64,000 nt of DNA from Nocardioides sp. SLBN-35. Lineage in GTDB: Bacteria > Actinomycetota > Actinomycetes > Propionibacteriales > Nocardioidaceae. The notes beneath the pieces are model-generated. The model searched no databases. It saw only the letters and a program-made list of their open reading frames with translations, and had not been told where the DNA came from. The position numbers and the translations under genes were made by a program. This document shows positions 16,688 through 25,035 of the stretch, piece by piece (within the stretch, counting starts at the first letter, position 1; the number at the start of each line of letters is the position of its first letter). The stretch covers positions 1,364,001 to 1,428,000 of the forward strand of contig NZ_VFNU01000001.1 of NCBI RefSeq assembly GCF_006715725.1. The letters are read 5' to 3'.

Positions 16688-16824
16688 CCGATGGGTGGCT
16701 ACTACGCGCCACCCCAGCGGCGCGCTCGCTGCGTTGCGGACGCTCGAAGGGCGAGAGAGCACGTCGTCGCGCCCGCGCCTTGCGATCGCACCCCTGGGAT
16801 GACGCTCGCTACGCCACCCACCGG
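16688..16824. repeat. 137-bp intergenic element bounded by inverted GGGTGGC arms
   Basis: CCGATGGGTGGC at 16688-16699 and the reverse complement CCGGTGGGTGGC (read from 16824 on the minus strand) bound this segment between fliD and fliS, 11 of 12 positions matching. Inside is a run of short CGCTCGC/GCGAGAG-type palindromic pieces. It has no open reading frame of its own. It looks like a small non-coding dispersed repeat. Copy number elsewhere is unknown. Confidence 0.45.
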
Positions 16825-16829
16825 CGGAT

Positions 16830-18140
16830 TCAGGCTGAGCCAGGCAGCGACGCGAGCTGTCCGGCGAGCCAGTTCGACTGGCTCTGCATCTGGCTCATCG
16901 CGACCTCGAGGGCGGTGAACTGCCGCTCGAGTGTCGTACGGCGCAGCGCCAGCCGGTCGTCCCAGTCCTTGATGCTCTGGTTGAGCTGGGTGATCGTCGC
17001 GTTGCGGCTGTTGACCGCGGCCGTGACGGTGCCGGTGGAGGCGTCGGAGGCCGCCGTGGCGGCGGTCTTCACCCGGTCGGCGAACGCGGCGAAGGCGCCC
17101 TGCGTGCCGGCCGGGTCGGCGGCGAACGCGGCCGCGAACTTGTCCTGGTCGAACGTGATCTTGCCGTAGCGATCGGTCTCGATGCCGATCGAGGCGAGGC
17201 TCGTCCCGTCGGGCGGGTAGATCGTCTCGACCAGGGACGACGAGACGCTGCGCAGCGTGCTGTTGGCCCGCACCGAGCCGGTCTTCGGGTCACCCACCGA
17301 GGCGATCAGGCCGAGGGTGGCGTTGATCGCGGTGACGAAGTCGTTGGTCGCGCTCGCCCGGGTCTTGGCGTCGCGGGTGATGGTGACCTCGGCCGTCGTG
17401 CCGGGCGCGGCGGTGCTGGCCAGGGTGATGTCGACGCCGTCGAGGACGTCGGTGAAGGTGTTGGTCGTGGAGGTCACCGAGATGCCCCCGACGGTGGCGA
17501 TCGCGTCGCGGGCGGTCTGGGTGAGGGCGGCCTCGGGTCCACCGAGGACGGCCGCGCCGGTGCCGGTCTCGGTGAGCGTGAAGGCCTGCGCGGCGCCGGT
17601 CGTGCTCGACTCGACGAGGAGGCGGTACGAGCCGTCGGCGACCTTGACGGCCGAGGCACGCACCCCGGAGTCGGCGGCGTTGATGGCGTTGACCAGACCG
17701 CCGAGGGTGCCGTCGGAGGTGATCTCGACGGTGTCGGCGCCGCGGGCCAGCGTCACCGAGGTCGGTACGGCGCCCGCCGTGGTCAGCCCGGTCGCCTGGC
17801 CGAACGCCAGCCGGTGGGTCAGGGCGGTCTGGGTGACGCCGACCGAGATGGTCGACGGGGCGGCGTTGCTGCGGGCGGTGACGGCGACCGAGGTCGACGA
17901 GGACGTCGCCTGCAAGGTCGCCCAGACACCGCTGGTGGTGCCGGTCGCGAGGGCGGTGGCGCTGGTGACCAGGGCCGCCAGCTTGGAGTTCACGCCCTGC
18001 AGCGCCGTGGACTCGGCCTGCTGTGAGGTGACCTTGCTCTTCAGCTTGGTCTGGGTCGCGGCCTCGAGCTGGATCAGCTGGTCGATGATCGTCGCGGTGT
18101 CCAGGCCACTGGCCAGGCCGCCGATGCTTGCGGTTGCCAC
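16830..18140 (-). CDS. fliD: Flagellar filament cap protein FliD
   Basis: A 436-residue hook-associated protein 2. The N-terminus (SIGGLASGLDTATIIDQLIQLEA) and the C-terminal coiled coil (ITQLNQSIKDWDDRLALRRTTLERQF, shown in part) are both diagnostic. It caps the filament and folds exported flagellin. It starts with GTG at 18140 after GAGGAG. A strong terminator hairpin separates it from fliC upstream, so expression may come from partial read-through or a promoter not recognised here. Confidence 0.95.
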   Translation of the reverse strand: MATASIGGLASGLDTATIIDQLIQLEAATQTKLKSKVTSQQAESTALQGVNSKLAALVTSATALATGTTSGVWATLQATSSSTSVAVTARSNAAPSTISVGVTQTALTHRLAFGQATGLTTAGAVPTSVTLARGADTVEITSDGTLGGLVNAINAADSGVRASAVKVADGSYRLLVESSTTGAAQAFTLTETGTGAAVLGGPEAALTQTARDAIATVGGISVTSTTNTFTDVLDGVDITLASTAAPGTTAEVTITRDAKTRASATNDFVTAINATLGLIASVGDPKTGSVRANSTLRSVSSSLVETIYPPDGTSLASIGIETDRYGKITFDQDKFAAAFAADPAGTQGAFAAFADRVKTAATAASDASTGTVTAAVNSRNATITQLNQSIKDWDDRLALRRTTLERQFTALEVAMSQMQSQSNWLAGQLASLPGSA

Positions 18141-18175
18141 TGCTGCTCCTCAGGTCGGGGCGGAAAACCGGCGAG

Positions 18176-18208
18176 GGCGCCGGCAGGACCGAGGGTCCCG
18201 CCGGCGCC
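18176..18208 (-). terminator. fliC terminator hairpin
   Basis: A 15-bp stem (18176-18190 with 18194-18208, one G-T pair) with a 3-base loop lies 19 bases past the fliC stop and is followed on the minus strand by TTTT at 18167-18164. This is a convincing intrinsic terminator between the highly expressed flagellin gene and fliD. Confidence 0.85.
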
Positions 18209-18227
18209 TCGTCGTACGACAGGACGA

Positions 18228-19061
18228 TCAGCCGCGCAGCAGGCTCAGCACGCCCTGCGGGGCGGAGTTGGCCTGCGCCAGCATCGCGGTACCTGCCTGA
18301 CTGAGGATCTGCGAGCGGGTGAAGCTCATCATCTCCGAGGCCATGTCGGTGTCACGGATCCGCGACTCCGAGGCGGACAGGTTCTCGATCGCGACGTTGA
18401 CGTTGGCGATCGTGTGCTCGAGCCGGTTCTGGTAGGCACCGAGGTTCGCTCGGGCGGTGGAGACCGACTTGATCTGCGCGTCGATGGCGGTGATGGCGCT
18501 CTGCGACGAGGAGAAGCTGCTGAACGACACGGCGGACAGCGAGCTGGACACCGCGGTGACGTTGGCCGAGGACAGGTTGACGGTGATCGCGCTGTTGGCG
18601 TCGCCGTCGGCGCCGACCTGGAAGTTCAGGGCGGTGGCCGAGCCGTCGAGGAGCTTGGTGCCGTTGAAGTTGGTGGAGTTGCCGATGCGGGTCAGCTCGC
18701 TGGTGAGCTGGTCCGCCTCCGCCTTGATGTTGGCACGCGCGTCGGCGTTGTTGCTGTCGTTCGAGCCCTGGACGGCGAGGTCACGCATGCGCTGCAGGAT
18801 CGAGTGGACCTCGGTGAGCGCACCTTCCGTCGTCTGGACGACCGAGATGCCGTCCTGCGCGTTGCGGACGGCGACCTTGAGGCCACCGGTCTGCGCCCGC
18901 AGGCCCTCGGAGATCGCCAGGCCGGCCGCGTCGTCGGCGGCGCGGTTGATCCGGAAGCCGGACGAGAGCTTCTCCATCGACTTCGAGAGCTGACCCTGCG
19001 TCACCGACAGGTTGCGGTAGGCGTTGGTGGCCTCGATGTTCTGGTTGATGCGAAGACCCAT
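18228..19061 (-). CDS. fliC: Flagellin FliC
   Basis: A 277-residue flagellin. The N-terminal D0/D1 segment (GLRINQNIEATNAYRNL, GFRINRAADDAAGLAISE) and the C-terminal D1/D0 segment (SASESRIRDTDMASEMM, ending in QGVLSLLRG) are intact. The central part is short (about 60 residues), so there is essentially no outer D2/D3 domain and the filament should be thin and smooth. The ATG at 19061 has a strong AGGAGGG site. Two glycosyltransferase genes lie on either side. The leader carries candidate CsrA sites. Confidence 0.96.
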   Translation of the reverse strand: MGLRINQNIEATNAYRNLSVTQGQLSKSMEKLSSGFRINRAADDAAGLAISEGLRAQTGGLKVAVRNAQDGISVVQTTEGALTEVHSILQRMRDLAVQGSNDSNNADARANIKAEADQLTSELTRIGNSTNFNGTKLLDGSATALNFQVGADGDANSAITVNLSSANVTAVSSSLSAVSFSSFSSSQSAITAIDAQIKSVSTARANLGAYQNRLEHTIANVNVAIENLSASESRIRDTDMASEMMSFTRSQILSQAGTAMLAQANSAPQGVLSLLRG

Positions 19062-19068
19062 GATGTTT

Positions 19069-19111
19069 CCCTCCTGGAATCAGGTCAGTTGGCCGGGGAC
19101 CGTCCGTGGTC
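19069..19111 (-). promoter_or_regulatory. Candidate CsrA-binding sites in the fliC leader
   Basis: On the minus strand the predicted leader contains GACC-ACGGAC-GGTC (19111-19098), a 4-bp stem that shows ACGGAC as a hexaloop, and a second GGA within the ribosome site AGGAGGG (19075-19069). CsrA prefers ANGGA in a hairpin loop. The two-site layout, one hairpin upstream and one over the Shine-Dalgarno, is that of Bacillus subtilis hag. csrA and its antagonist fliW are encoded 5.5 kb away. Confidence 0.5.
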
Positions 19112-19125
19112 TCCCGTCGGGTGCT

Positions 19126-19152
19126 CGTTCGGCGCCGCCGGAGACGAGCTGA
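19126..19152 (-). promoter_or_regulatory. FliA-type promoter of fliC
   Basis: Minus strand: TCAGCTCG (19152-19145), 11 bases, GCCGAACG (19133-19126). The spacing and the TCAG and GCCGA cores agree with the other motility promoters. Predicted start near 19119, giving a leader of about 58 bases that holds the candidate CsrA hairpin. Confidence 0.55.
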
Positions 19153-19194
19153 GAGGTCTTCCGGAAAAAGTTCAGCGGCCCTAGGTTGCCGGGC

Positions 19195-19722
19195 ATGACG
19201 ACTCGGGACGACCGGCGCCAGCCACCCCTCGACGGGACCGAGGCCGAGACCCTGCGGGGCTTCCTCGACTTCCACCGCGACACGCTGCGGTGGAAGTGCG
19301 CCGGCCTCACCGACGAGCAGCTCCGCCGGCCGCTGGCGCCGACGACGATGACGCTCGCCGGTCTGGTCCTGCACCTGACGATGGTCGAGTCGGGCTGGTT
19401 CAACCTGTCCTTCGCCGGCGGGGTGGCGATGCCGGCCTGGCTGGGGGTCGCCGACGTCGACGACCCTGACTGGGCATGGGCGCACGCCCGCGACTTCGGC
19501 GCCGACCAGCTCTGGGAGTGGTACGACGACGCGGTCGCCGTCTCGGACCGGGTGATCGACGAGACGCTCGCCGGCGAGCTGGGCCTGGCCACGCCGGCCG
19601 CCGACCCGGCGGAGGCGGTCACGATGCGCTGGCTGCTCGGCCACATGGTCGAGGAGTACGCCCGGCACAACGGTCACGCCGATCTCCTGCGCCAGTCGAT
19701 CGACGGCGCCGTCGGGGAGTAG
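19195..19722 (+). CDS. DinB-family DUF664 protein
   Basis: A 175-residue DinB/DUF664 four-helix protein, a family of actinobacterial metal-dependent, probably mycothiol-dependent, transferases. The helix with metal-ligand His is seen in GLVLHLTMVESGWF, and the C-terminal GHMVEEYARHNGHADLLR supplies further His ligands. The ATG at 19195 follows a TAGGTT -10 box (19182-19187) by seven bases, so the mRNA is probably leaderless. It is divergent from fliC and convergent with the next glycosyltransferase. No motility role is evident. Confidence 0.8.
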   Translation: MTTRDDRRQPPLDGTEAETLRGFLDFHRDTLRWKCAGLTDEQLRRPLAPTTMTLAGLVLHLTMVESGWFNLSFAGGVAMPAWLGVADVDDPDWAWAHARDFGADQLWEWYDDAVAVSDRVIDETLAGELGLATPAADPAEAVTMRWLLGHMVEEYARHNGHADLLRQSIDGAVGE

Positions 19723-19728
19723 GGGCGG

Positions 19729-20739
19729 CTAGGACCCGCTGCCGTCCTCGCCGAGGCGACCCTCGACGAAGATCCGGCGGACCTGTTCGTCGAAGCGGAC
19801 CCGCTCGCCCCGGACCTGCTCGCGGTAGTCCTTCTGCTGCGCGTGGTGCGTCTCCGGGTCGGCCAGGATCGCGCGCACCGTGTCCGCGGCCCGCTCGACC
19901 ATGTCCTCGGTCGGCAGCAGCCGGTGCTCGGCGGGCAGCGGGGTGTCCGCGTGGTAGGCGCCGGCGCCGCGGCGGGCCACCACGACGGTCGCGCCGGCGA
20001 GCGCGGCCTCGCGGGGGAGGCGGTCCTTGCCGGGGTGGAAGCCGAGGTCGAGGTACACCGCCGAGCTCGCCAGGGTCGCGGCGAGCTCGGGCCGGGTCAG
20101 GCCGGCCAACGGCACGAAGGTGACCTCGGGCAGCAGGCCCGCGAGCACCTCGGTGACCAGGTCCGCCTTCGCCGGGTTGTAGGCGACCGTCGGGCCGCGG
20201 TCCCCGGGTGCGACGAGGTCGAGGGCGTCGTACGGCGCCGGGTCGGTGTGGTCGGAGAGCATCGACCCGCAGGCGCCGAGGCGGGTGAACAGGTAGGCCC
20301 AGGCGTAGTGGGACTGCGTGAGGTTGTGCACGCGGCGGCCGAGCGCGATGTCGAGCCCGGGACCTTCGGTCGGCGGTGTGTGCCGGGTGACCGGGCGCCA
20401 CGGGTCGCGGTACTGCCAGTCGGTGGAGAAGACGGGGGCGTTGTCGATGCTCAACCACCAGCAGTACGGCGTCGCGTGCTCGAACACCGACAGCGAGGTG
20501 AACCAGACCTCGGGCAGGACCACCGCGGCCCCGGCGACGTCGCGGACCTCGGCCTCGGGGGCGTCGTAGTGGGCGTACTCGGCCACCCGCTCGGCGTCCT
20601 CCGAGCCGGGGACGGCGACCAGGAACGCGTCCTCGCCCTGGCGGCGCAGGCTGTCGACCAGCTGGTGCAGCGCCTCGGGACCGCCGGTGCGCAGGCCGCG
20701 CGGGTAGTAGACGTAGACGCGGTCGTGCCGGGAGCCCAT
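19729..20739 (-). CDS. GT-B glycosyltransferase-like protein co-transcribed with fliA
   Basis: A 336-residue protein whose start (VYVYYPRGLRTGGPEALHQL) has the Gly-rich GGPEALHQL loop of GT-B glycosyltransferases. The C-terminal half (DRLPREAALAGATVVVARRGAG) resembles a sugar-nucleotide site. It begins five bases after the fliA stop and probably shares its mRNA. Being next to flagellin suggests a second filament-modifying enzyme, perhaps adding to the first sugar. It could also act on another surface polymer. Confidence 0.65.
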   Translation of the reverse strand: MGSRHDRVYVYYPRGLRTGGPEALHQLVDSLRRQGEDAFLVAVPGSEDAERVAEYAHYDAPEAEVRDVAGAAVVLPEVWFTSLSVFEHATPYCWWLSIDNAPVFSTDWQYRDPWRPVTRHTPPTEGPGLDIALGRRVHNLTQSHYAWAYLFTRLGACGSMLSDHTDPAPYDALDLVAPGDRGPTVAYNPAKADLVTEVLAGLLPEVTFVPLAGLTRPELAATLASSAVYLDLGFHPGKDRLPREAALAGATVVVARRGAGAYHADTPLPAEHRLLPTEDMVERAADTVRAILADPETHHAQQKDYREQVRGERVRFDEQVRRIFVEGRLGEDGSGS

Positions 20740-20744
20740 GCCGG

Positions 20745-21596
20745 TCAGCCGACCGCGTCGAGCGGGCTGAGGCCGCGGCGCATGCCGGCCGCGTGGCGGG
20801 CGGCGACGGCGGCGAAGTACGACTCGCGGCGGCGCTGGGCGACCCCGCCGGCCTTGCCCGTGGGACGGACCAGGGCGGGCTCGAGCTCGTGGTTGAGCGC
20901 GTCGCGCAGCAGCGAGAGCGCCTCGGCGCGCATCTGGGAGATCCGGGAGTCGGTGACGCCCAGGTCCTCGGCGATGTCGGCCATCGGTCGCTCGGAGAAG
21001 AAGTAGTCCTCGACCACGACCCGCAGCCGGTCGGGCAGCTCGGCGATCGCCTCGCGCAGGTAGGTGAGCCGCTCGCCGTGCTCCAGCAGGTCCTCGGGGG
21101 AGGGAGCGCGGGTGGGGACCAGCTCCTCGATCGGGGTGGTGCTCGAGCCCTGCAGGGACAGCACCTGCGCGCGGGAGACGTCGTCGTCGTTGGCGACGAC
21201 CTCGTCCTCGCTGAGACCGGTCGCCCGGGCGACCTCGGCCAGCGTGGGGGTCCGGCCGAGGACGACGGCGAGCTGGTTGCGGGTCTCGGCGAGGTCGCGG
21301 GCGCGGCGTCGCACCGAACGGGAGGCCCAGTCGACCGAGCGCAGCTCGTCGAGCAGGGCGCCGCGGATCCGGGTGGCGGCGTACCGGTCGAAGGGGACCC
21401 CCCGGGTCGCGTCGAACGCGCGGGCCGCCAGGACCAGTGCGGTCAGGCCGGCCGAGGTCAGGTCGTCGCGGTTGACGTGGGACGGCACCCGTCCCATGGT
21501 CTCCCGCACGATGTGTCCCACCAGGGGCATGTGGCTGGTGATCAGCTCGTCGGTACCCGAGGTGGCGGCGGTGGCGTCGTTCGCGTTCACATGCAT
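20745..21596 (-). CDS. fliA: FliA/WhiG-family sigma factor (sigma-28 type)
   Basis: A 283-residue sigma-70 family protein of the FliA/WhiG group. Region 2 reads MPLVGHIVRETMGRVP then FDRYAATRIRGALLDELR; region 3 is TPTLAEVARATGLSEDEV; region 4 is YFFSERPMADIAEDLGVTDSRISQM, with the SRISQ recognition helix of FliA. The ATG at 21596 is used, though a GTG two codons later is possible; there is no strong ribosome site. No FlgM anti-sigma gene is visible in the window. The -10 core of the shared motility motif (GCCGAT) fits this sigma class. Confidence 0.92.
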   Translation of the reverse strand: MHVNANDATAATSGTDELITSHMPLVGHIVRETMGRVPSHVNRDDLTSAGLTALVLAARAFDATRGVPFDRYAATRIRGALLDELRSVDWASRSVRRRARDLAETRNQLAVVLGRTPTLAEVARATGLSEDEVVANDDDVSRAQVLSLQGSSTTPIEELVPTRAPSPEDLLEHGERLTYLREAIAELPDRLRVVVEDYFFSERPMADIAEDLGVTDSRISQMRAEALSLLRDALNHELEPALVRPTGKAGGVAQRRRESYFAAVAARHAAGMRRGLSPLDAVG

Positions 21597-21665
21597 GAGG
21601 TTCCGGCCTCGCGGCGGCGACGCGCAGGGCAATGCACTCCAAGTGTCCGGTCGGTCGGACGAATG

Positions 21666-21679
21666 GGGACCCAGGTCCC
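21666..21679. promoter_or_regulatory. GGGACC-N2-GGTCCC palindrome between fliA and flgN
   Basis: A perfect inverted repeat with 6-bp arms (GGGACC, GGTCCC) in the divergent fliA/flgN region, about 76 bases upstream of the fliA start. It resembles the GGGAC palindromes near flgB and cheA and so is a further candidate target of the DevR-like regulator. Confidence 0.45.
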
Positions 21680-21732
21680 GGGTCCGGGTGGTCACCACGG
21701 ACATCCGTACGTCGCCCGTTCGGCGAAAACGC

Positions 21733-21759
21733 TCAGGTCCGGCACCGGACGGGCGATGG
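21733..21759 (+). promoter_or_regulatory. FliA-type promoter of flgN-flgK-flgL-fliW
   Basis: Plus strand: TCAGGTCC (21733-21740), 11 bases, GGCGATGG (21752-21759). The -35 half is identical to that of cheR; the -10 half has one mismatch to GCCGATGG. Predicted start near 21766, about 40 bases before the flgN GTG. Confidence 0.6.
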
Positions 21760-21805
21760 GACGGCACGAATGTCCCCGGCTCGGGGCGGACGAAGGAGGA
21801 GTGTC

Positions 21806-22303
21806 GTGATCGACACCGCAGACATGGACAAGCTGTCACAGGTCCTGTGGCGGGAGCGCGAGATGCTCGAGGCACTGTCCTACCGGCTCGAGGTCGAACG
21901 CCTGGTGCTCGCCAGCGGCCGGACCCGGTGGCTGGTCAACGCCACCCGGGACATCGAGGACCTGCTCGACGACCTTCGCGCCACCGAGGTGCTGCGCGCC
22001 GCCGCCGCCGACGAGGCCGCCGCCGTCCTCGGGCTCACGCCCAACCCGTCGCTGGCCGCGCTCGCCGAGGCCGCGCCCGACCCGTGGGCGGGGATCCTTC
22101 GCGACCACCGCGACGCCCTCGTCGCGACCGCGCGCGACATCGCCGAGACCTCCGAGGAGGCCAAGGGCCTGCTCACCGCCGGCTACCGGTCCGCGCGCGA
22201 GACCCTGCTCGCCATCGGGGGTACGACGACCGCGAGCTACACCCACGCCGGCACCGTCGTCGCCGACGCCCCCCGCCACCACCTGCTCGACCGGAGCCTG
22301 TGA
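21806..22303 (+). CDS. flgN: Flagellar export chaperone FlgN-like
   Basis: A 165-residue, almost fully helical protein. The opening (DKLSQVLWREREMLEALSYRL) matches the FlgN pattern of a chaperone for the hook-filament junction proteins FlgK and FlgL, the next two genes. GTG at 21806 follows GGAGGAG. Its stop overlaps the flgK start. Sequence conservation in this family is low, so context carries much of the weight. Confidence 0.8.
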   Translation: MIDTADMDKLSQVLWREREMLEALSYRLEVERLVLASGRTRWLVNATRDIEDLLDDLRATEVLRAAAADEAAAVLGLTPNPSLAALAEAAPDPWAGILRDHRDALVATARDIAETSEEAKGLLTAGYRSARETLLAIGGTTTASYTHAGTVVADAPRHHLLDRSL

Positions 22304-23706
22304 TGGCCGGGTCGTTCGGGTCGATCAACACCGCTCTCTCCGGACTGCGCTACAACCAGGTCGCCCTCGACGTGGCCGGCAACAACATCGCCAACGCCGG
22401 CACCGACGGCTACGTCCGCCGCCGCGTGGTGGGTGCATCGGTCAGCAGTGCACAGGCCGCGCTCTGGTCGCGCTACGACGGCCACGGCGAGGGCGTCGCC
22501 GTCGGTGAGGTACGCCGGATGACCGACCCGCTCCTGGACTCCCGGGTACGCCGCGAGCACGGCCTGCTCTCCTACCTCTCCACCAGCCGCACGATCCTGG
22601 CCCGGGTCGAGGACGGCGTCGGCGAGCCCGGCCCCAACGGCGTGCACGCCGCGATGCTCGACCTCCGCAACGCCTGGCAGGACCTCTCGCTGAACCCCGG
22701 CGGCACCGCCGCTCGGCAGCAGGTGCTCGGCCGCGCCGAGACCCTCGCCCAGGCCCTGCGCGGCCAGGTCGCCAACGTCGCGGGCGAGGAGGCCGACCAA
22801 CGGGTGCACGCCACCAACCTGGTCAGCGAGGTCAACAGCGCCGCCTCGGGCCTGGCGGCGCTCAACCACGACATCCTCGTCACCGAGCAGAACGGCACCG
22901 ACGCGGGCGTGCTGCGCGACCGTCGCGACGTGCTGGCGACCCGCCTCGCCGAGCTCACCGGCGGCGTCACGACCGTCCAGCCCGACGGCCAGTTCACTGT
23001 CACCGTCGCGGGCACCGCGCTGGTCCAGGGCAAGGAGGCCGGCACCTTCGTGCTCGCCTCCGGCATCACCCCGACCGGCGACGCCGACGGCTCGCCGATC
23101 AGCTACCGGATCGACGCGACCTGGGGGAGCACCGTGCTCCCGTCCGGCTCGGCCGGTCCCGGCGGTGAGCTGGGCGCGGTCACCGAGGTGCTCACGACCA
23201 CGCTGCCGGCGTACCGCGCCGGTCTGGACGCCGTCGCCGCCGACCTCGCCGCTTCCGTCAACGCCCAGCAGGCAGCGGGCTTCGACGCCAGCGGCGCCGC
23301 GGGTGCGCCGCTGTTCAGCTACGACCCGCTGGTCGGCGCCGCCAGCCTGCAGGTCGCGATCACCGACCCCTCGAAGCTCGCCGCGTCCAGCGTCGGCGGC
23401 GGGGCGCTGGACGGCGCCAACGCCGACCTGCTCAGCCGGGTCGGCACCTATCCGGACGCCTACCAGCGCCTCGTCAACGGCCTCGGGACGGACGTGGCGG
23501 CGCTGGATCGCCGTACGGCCAACCAGACGTCGCTGTCCGGCGCCCTCGACGACGCTCGCGAGCAGCAGGCGGGCGTCAACCTCGACGAGGAGACGGTCAA
23601 CATGGTCTCCGCGCAGCGGGCCTACGAGGCCGCGGCGCGGCTGATGACCACGATCGACGAGGTCCTCGACACGCTCATCAACCGCACGGGCCTGGTCGGC
23701 CGCTAG
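22303..23706 (+). CDS. flgK: Flagellar hook-associated protein FlgK
   Basis: A 467-residue hook-filament junction protein (HAP1). The N-terminus SINTALSGLRYNQVALDVAGNNIANAGT (in part) is the axial motif, and the C-terminus NLDEETVNMVSAQRAYEAAARL is the matching helix. The ATG at 22303 overlaps the flgN stop. Length is normal for actinobacterial FlgK. Confidence 0.95.
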   Translation: MAGSFGSINTALSGLRYNQVALDVAGNNIANAGTDGYVRRRVVGASVSSAQAALWSRYDGHGEGVAVGEVRRMTDPLLDSRVRREHGLLSYLSTSRTILARVEDGVGEPGPNGVHAAMLDLRNAWQDLSLNPGGTAARQQVLGRAETLAQALRGQVANVAGEEADQRVHATNLVSEVNSAASGLAALNHDILVTEQNGTDAGVLRDRRDVLATRLAELTGGVTTVQPDGQFTVTVAGTALVQGKEAGTFVLASGITPTGDADGSPISYRIDATWGSTVLPSGSAGPGGELGAVTEVLTTTLPAYRAGLDAVAADLAASVNAQQAAGFDASGAAGAPLFSYDPLVGAASLQVAITDPSKLAASSVGGGALDGANADLLSRVGTYPDAYQRLVNGLGTDVAALDRRTANQTSLSGALDDAREQQAGVNLDEETVNMVSAQRAYEAAARLMTTIDEVLDTLINRTGLVGR

Positions 23707-23717
23707 GGGACAGCCAC

Positions 23718-24608
23718 ATGACGATCGGACGCGTGACCCAGCGGATGCTCACCGAGGGCTCGCTGGCGAACCTGCAGCGCAACCTCGGCCACATGGCGTC
23801 GCTGCAGGAGCAGCTCTCGACCGGGCGGGTCATCAACCGGCCCTCCGACAACCCGACCGGCACCACCGCCGCGATGCGGATCCGGACCTCGGTCTCCGAC
23901 CAGGGCCAGTACGCCCGCAACGCCCAGGACGGCCTCGGCTGGCTGACCCAGGTCGACAGCACGCTCGACGCGGTCACGACCTCGGTACGCCGGGCGCGGG
24001 ACCTCGCGCTGCAGGGCGCCAACACCGGTGCGATGGGGCAGCAGGCCCGCGACGCATTGGCGATCGAGATCGACGGGGTCCGCGAGCAGCTGCTCGGCCA
24101 GGCCAACGCGTCGTACCTCGAGCGGCCGGTCTTCGGCGGCGTCACCGCCGGCGGCCAGGCCTACGACAGCACGGGCAGCTGGGTCGGCGTCGCCGGCGCG
24201 GTCAACCGACGCGTCGCCGACGACGTGGTCGTCCAGGTCGACGTCGACGGCCGCACCGTCTTCGGCGACGGCGCCGCTTCGGTCTTCGCCGAGCTCGACG
24301 CCCTCGCCACCGCGCTGCGCTCGGGCGACACGGCGGGCATCACCGCCTCGATCGACGTGCTCCGCACGCGGGAGAACACCGTCACCGGCGTCCGCGCCGC
24401 GGCCGGCACCCGGTACCAGCGCATCGAGCAGTCGGCGCAGGCCGCCGACGACGCCAAGATGTCGCTGGCGAACAACCTCAGCTCGATCGAGAACGCCGAC
24501 CTCGCCGACACGACCGTGCACCTGAAGATGCAGGAGGTCGCCTACCAGGCGGCCCTCGCCGCGACCTCGCGCGTCATGCAGCCCAGCCTGCTGGACTTCC
24601 TGCGATGA
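23718..24608 (+). CDS. flgL: Flagellar hook-associated protein FlgL
   Basis: A 296-residue HAP3 related to flagellin. The N-terminus RVTQRMLTEGSLANLQ and the GRVINRPSDNPTGT segment are typical, and the C-terminus ends in QPSLLDFLR. The ATG at 23718 follows flgK by 11 bases with GGGGA as ribosome site. Its stop overlaps fliW. Confidence 0.95.
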   Translation: MTIGRVTQRMLTEGSLANLQRNLGHMASLQEQLSTGRVINRPSDNPTGTTAAMRIRTSVSDQGQYARNAQDGLGWLTQVDSTLDAVTTSVRRARDLALQGANTGAMGQQARDALAIEIDGVREQLLGQANASYLERPVFGGVTAGGQAYDSTGSWVGVAGAVNRRVADDVVVQVDVDGRTVFGDGAASVFAELDALATALRSGDTAGITASIDVLRTRENTVTGVRAAAGTRYQRIEQSAQAADDAKMSLANNLSSIENADLADTTVHLKMQEVAYQAALAATSRVMQPSLLDFLR

Positions 24609-25006
24609 TCGAGCGCATGGACCTTCCCGTCATCGAGCTCGCCCACCCGATGCCCGGGTTCCCCGACGACGCCCGGTTCGCCCTGGTCCGCCTCGACGAC
24701 GACGGCGTGCTCCACGGCTTCCGCTCCCTCGACAGCCAGGACCTGCAGTTCGTGGTCGTCCCGCCGGCGCCGTTCTACCCGGACTACGCGCTCGACCTCG
24801 ACGACGACACCGCGACCGAGCTCGGCATCGACGAGTCGTCGGCCGCCGACGTGCTCGTGCTGCTCGTCGTCCGCGCCGGCGCGACCCTCGCCGACACCAC
24901 GGTCAACCTGCGCGCCCCGCTCGTGGTCAACCCGGCCACCCGCCGCGCCAGCCAGGTGATCCTCGACGACGCCGACCTGCCCCTCGCCGCACCGTTGGTC
25001 GCATGA
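24605..25006 (+). CDS. fliW: Flagellar assembly factor FliW
   Basis: A 133-residue FliW. It binds flagellin or CsrA in a partner switch and so relieves CsrA repression of flagellin translation when flagellin is exported. Family landmarks are the PMPGFPDDARFALV segment and the C-terminal LRAPLVVNPATRRASQVIL. The ATG at 24605 overlaps the flgL stop; a second ATG at 24617 is possible. csrA follows 29 bases later. Confidence 0.93.
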   Translation: MIERMDLPVIELAHPMPGFPDDARFALVRLDDDGVLHGFRSLDSQDLQFVVVPPAPFYPDYALDLDDDTATELGIDESSAADVLVLLVVRAGATLADTTVNLRAPLVVNPATRRASQVILDDADLPLAAPLVA

Positions 25007-25035
25007 CGCGCCGCCGGACGCGATAGCCTCACCAC

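Noticed and set aside
20745-21875. Longer start for fliA at 21875
   Set aside because: The extension would cover the divergent flgN promoter and the flgN start, and the sigma domains begin well inside 21596.
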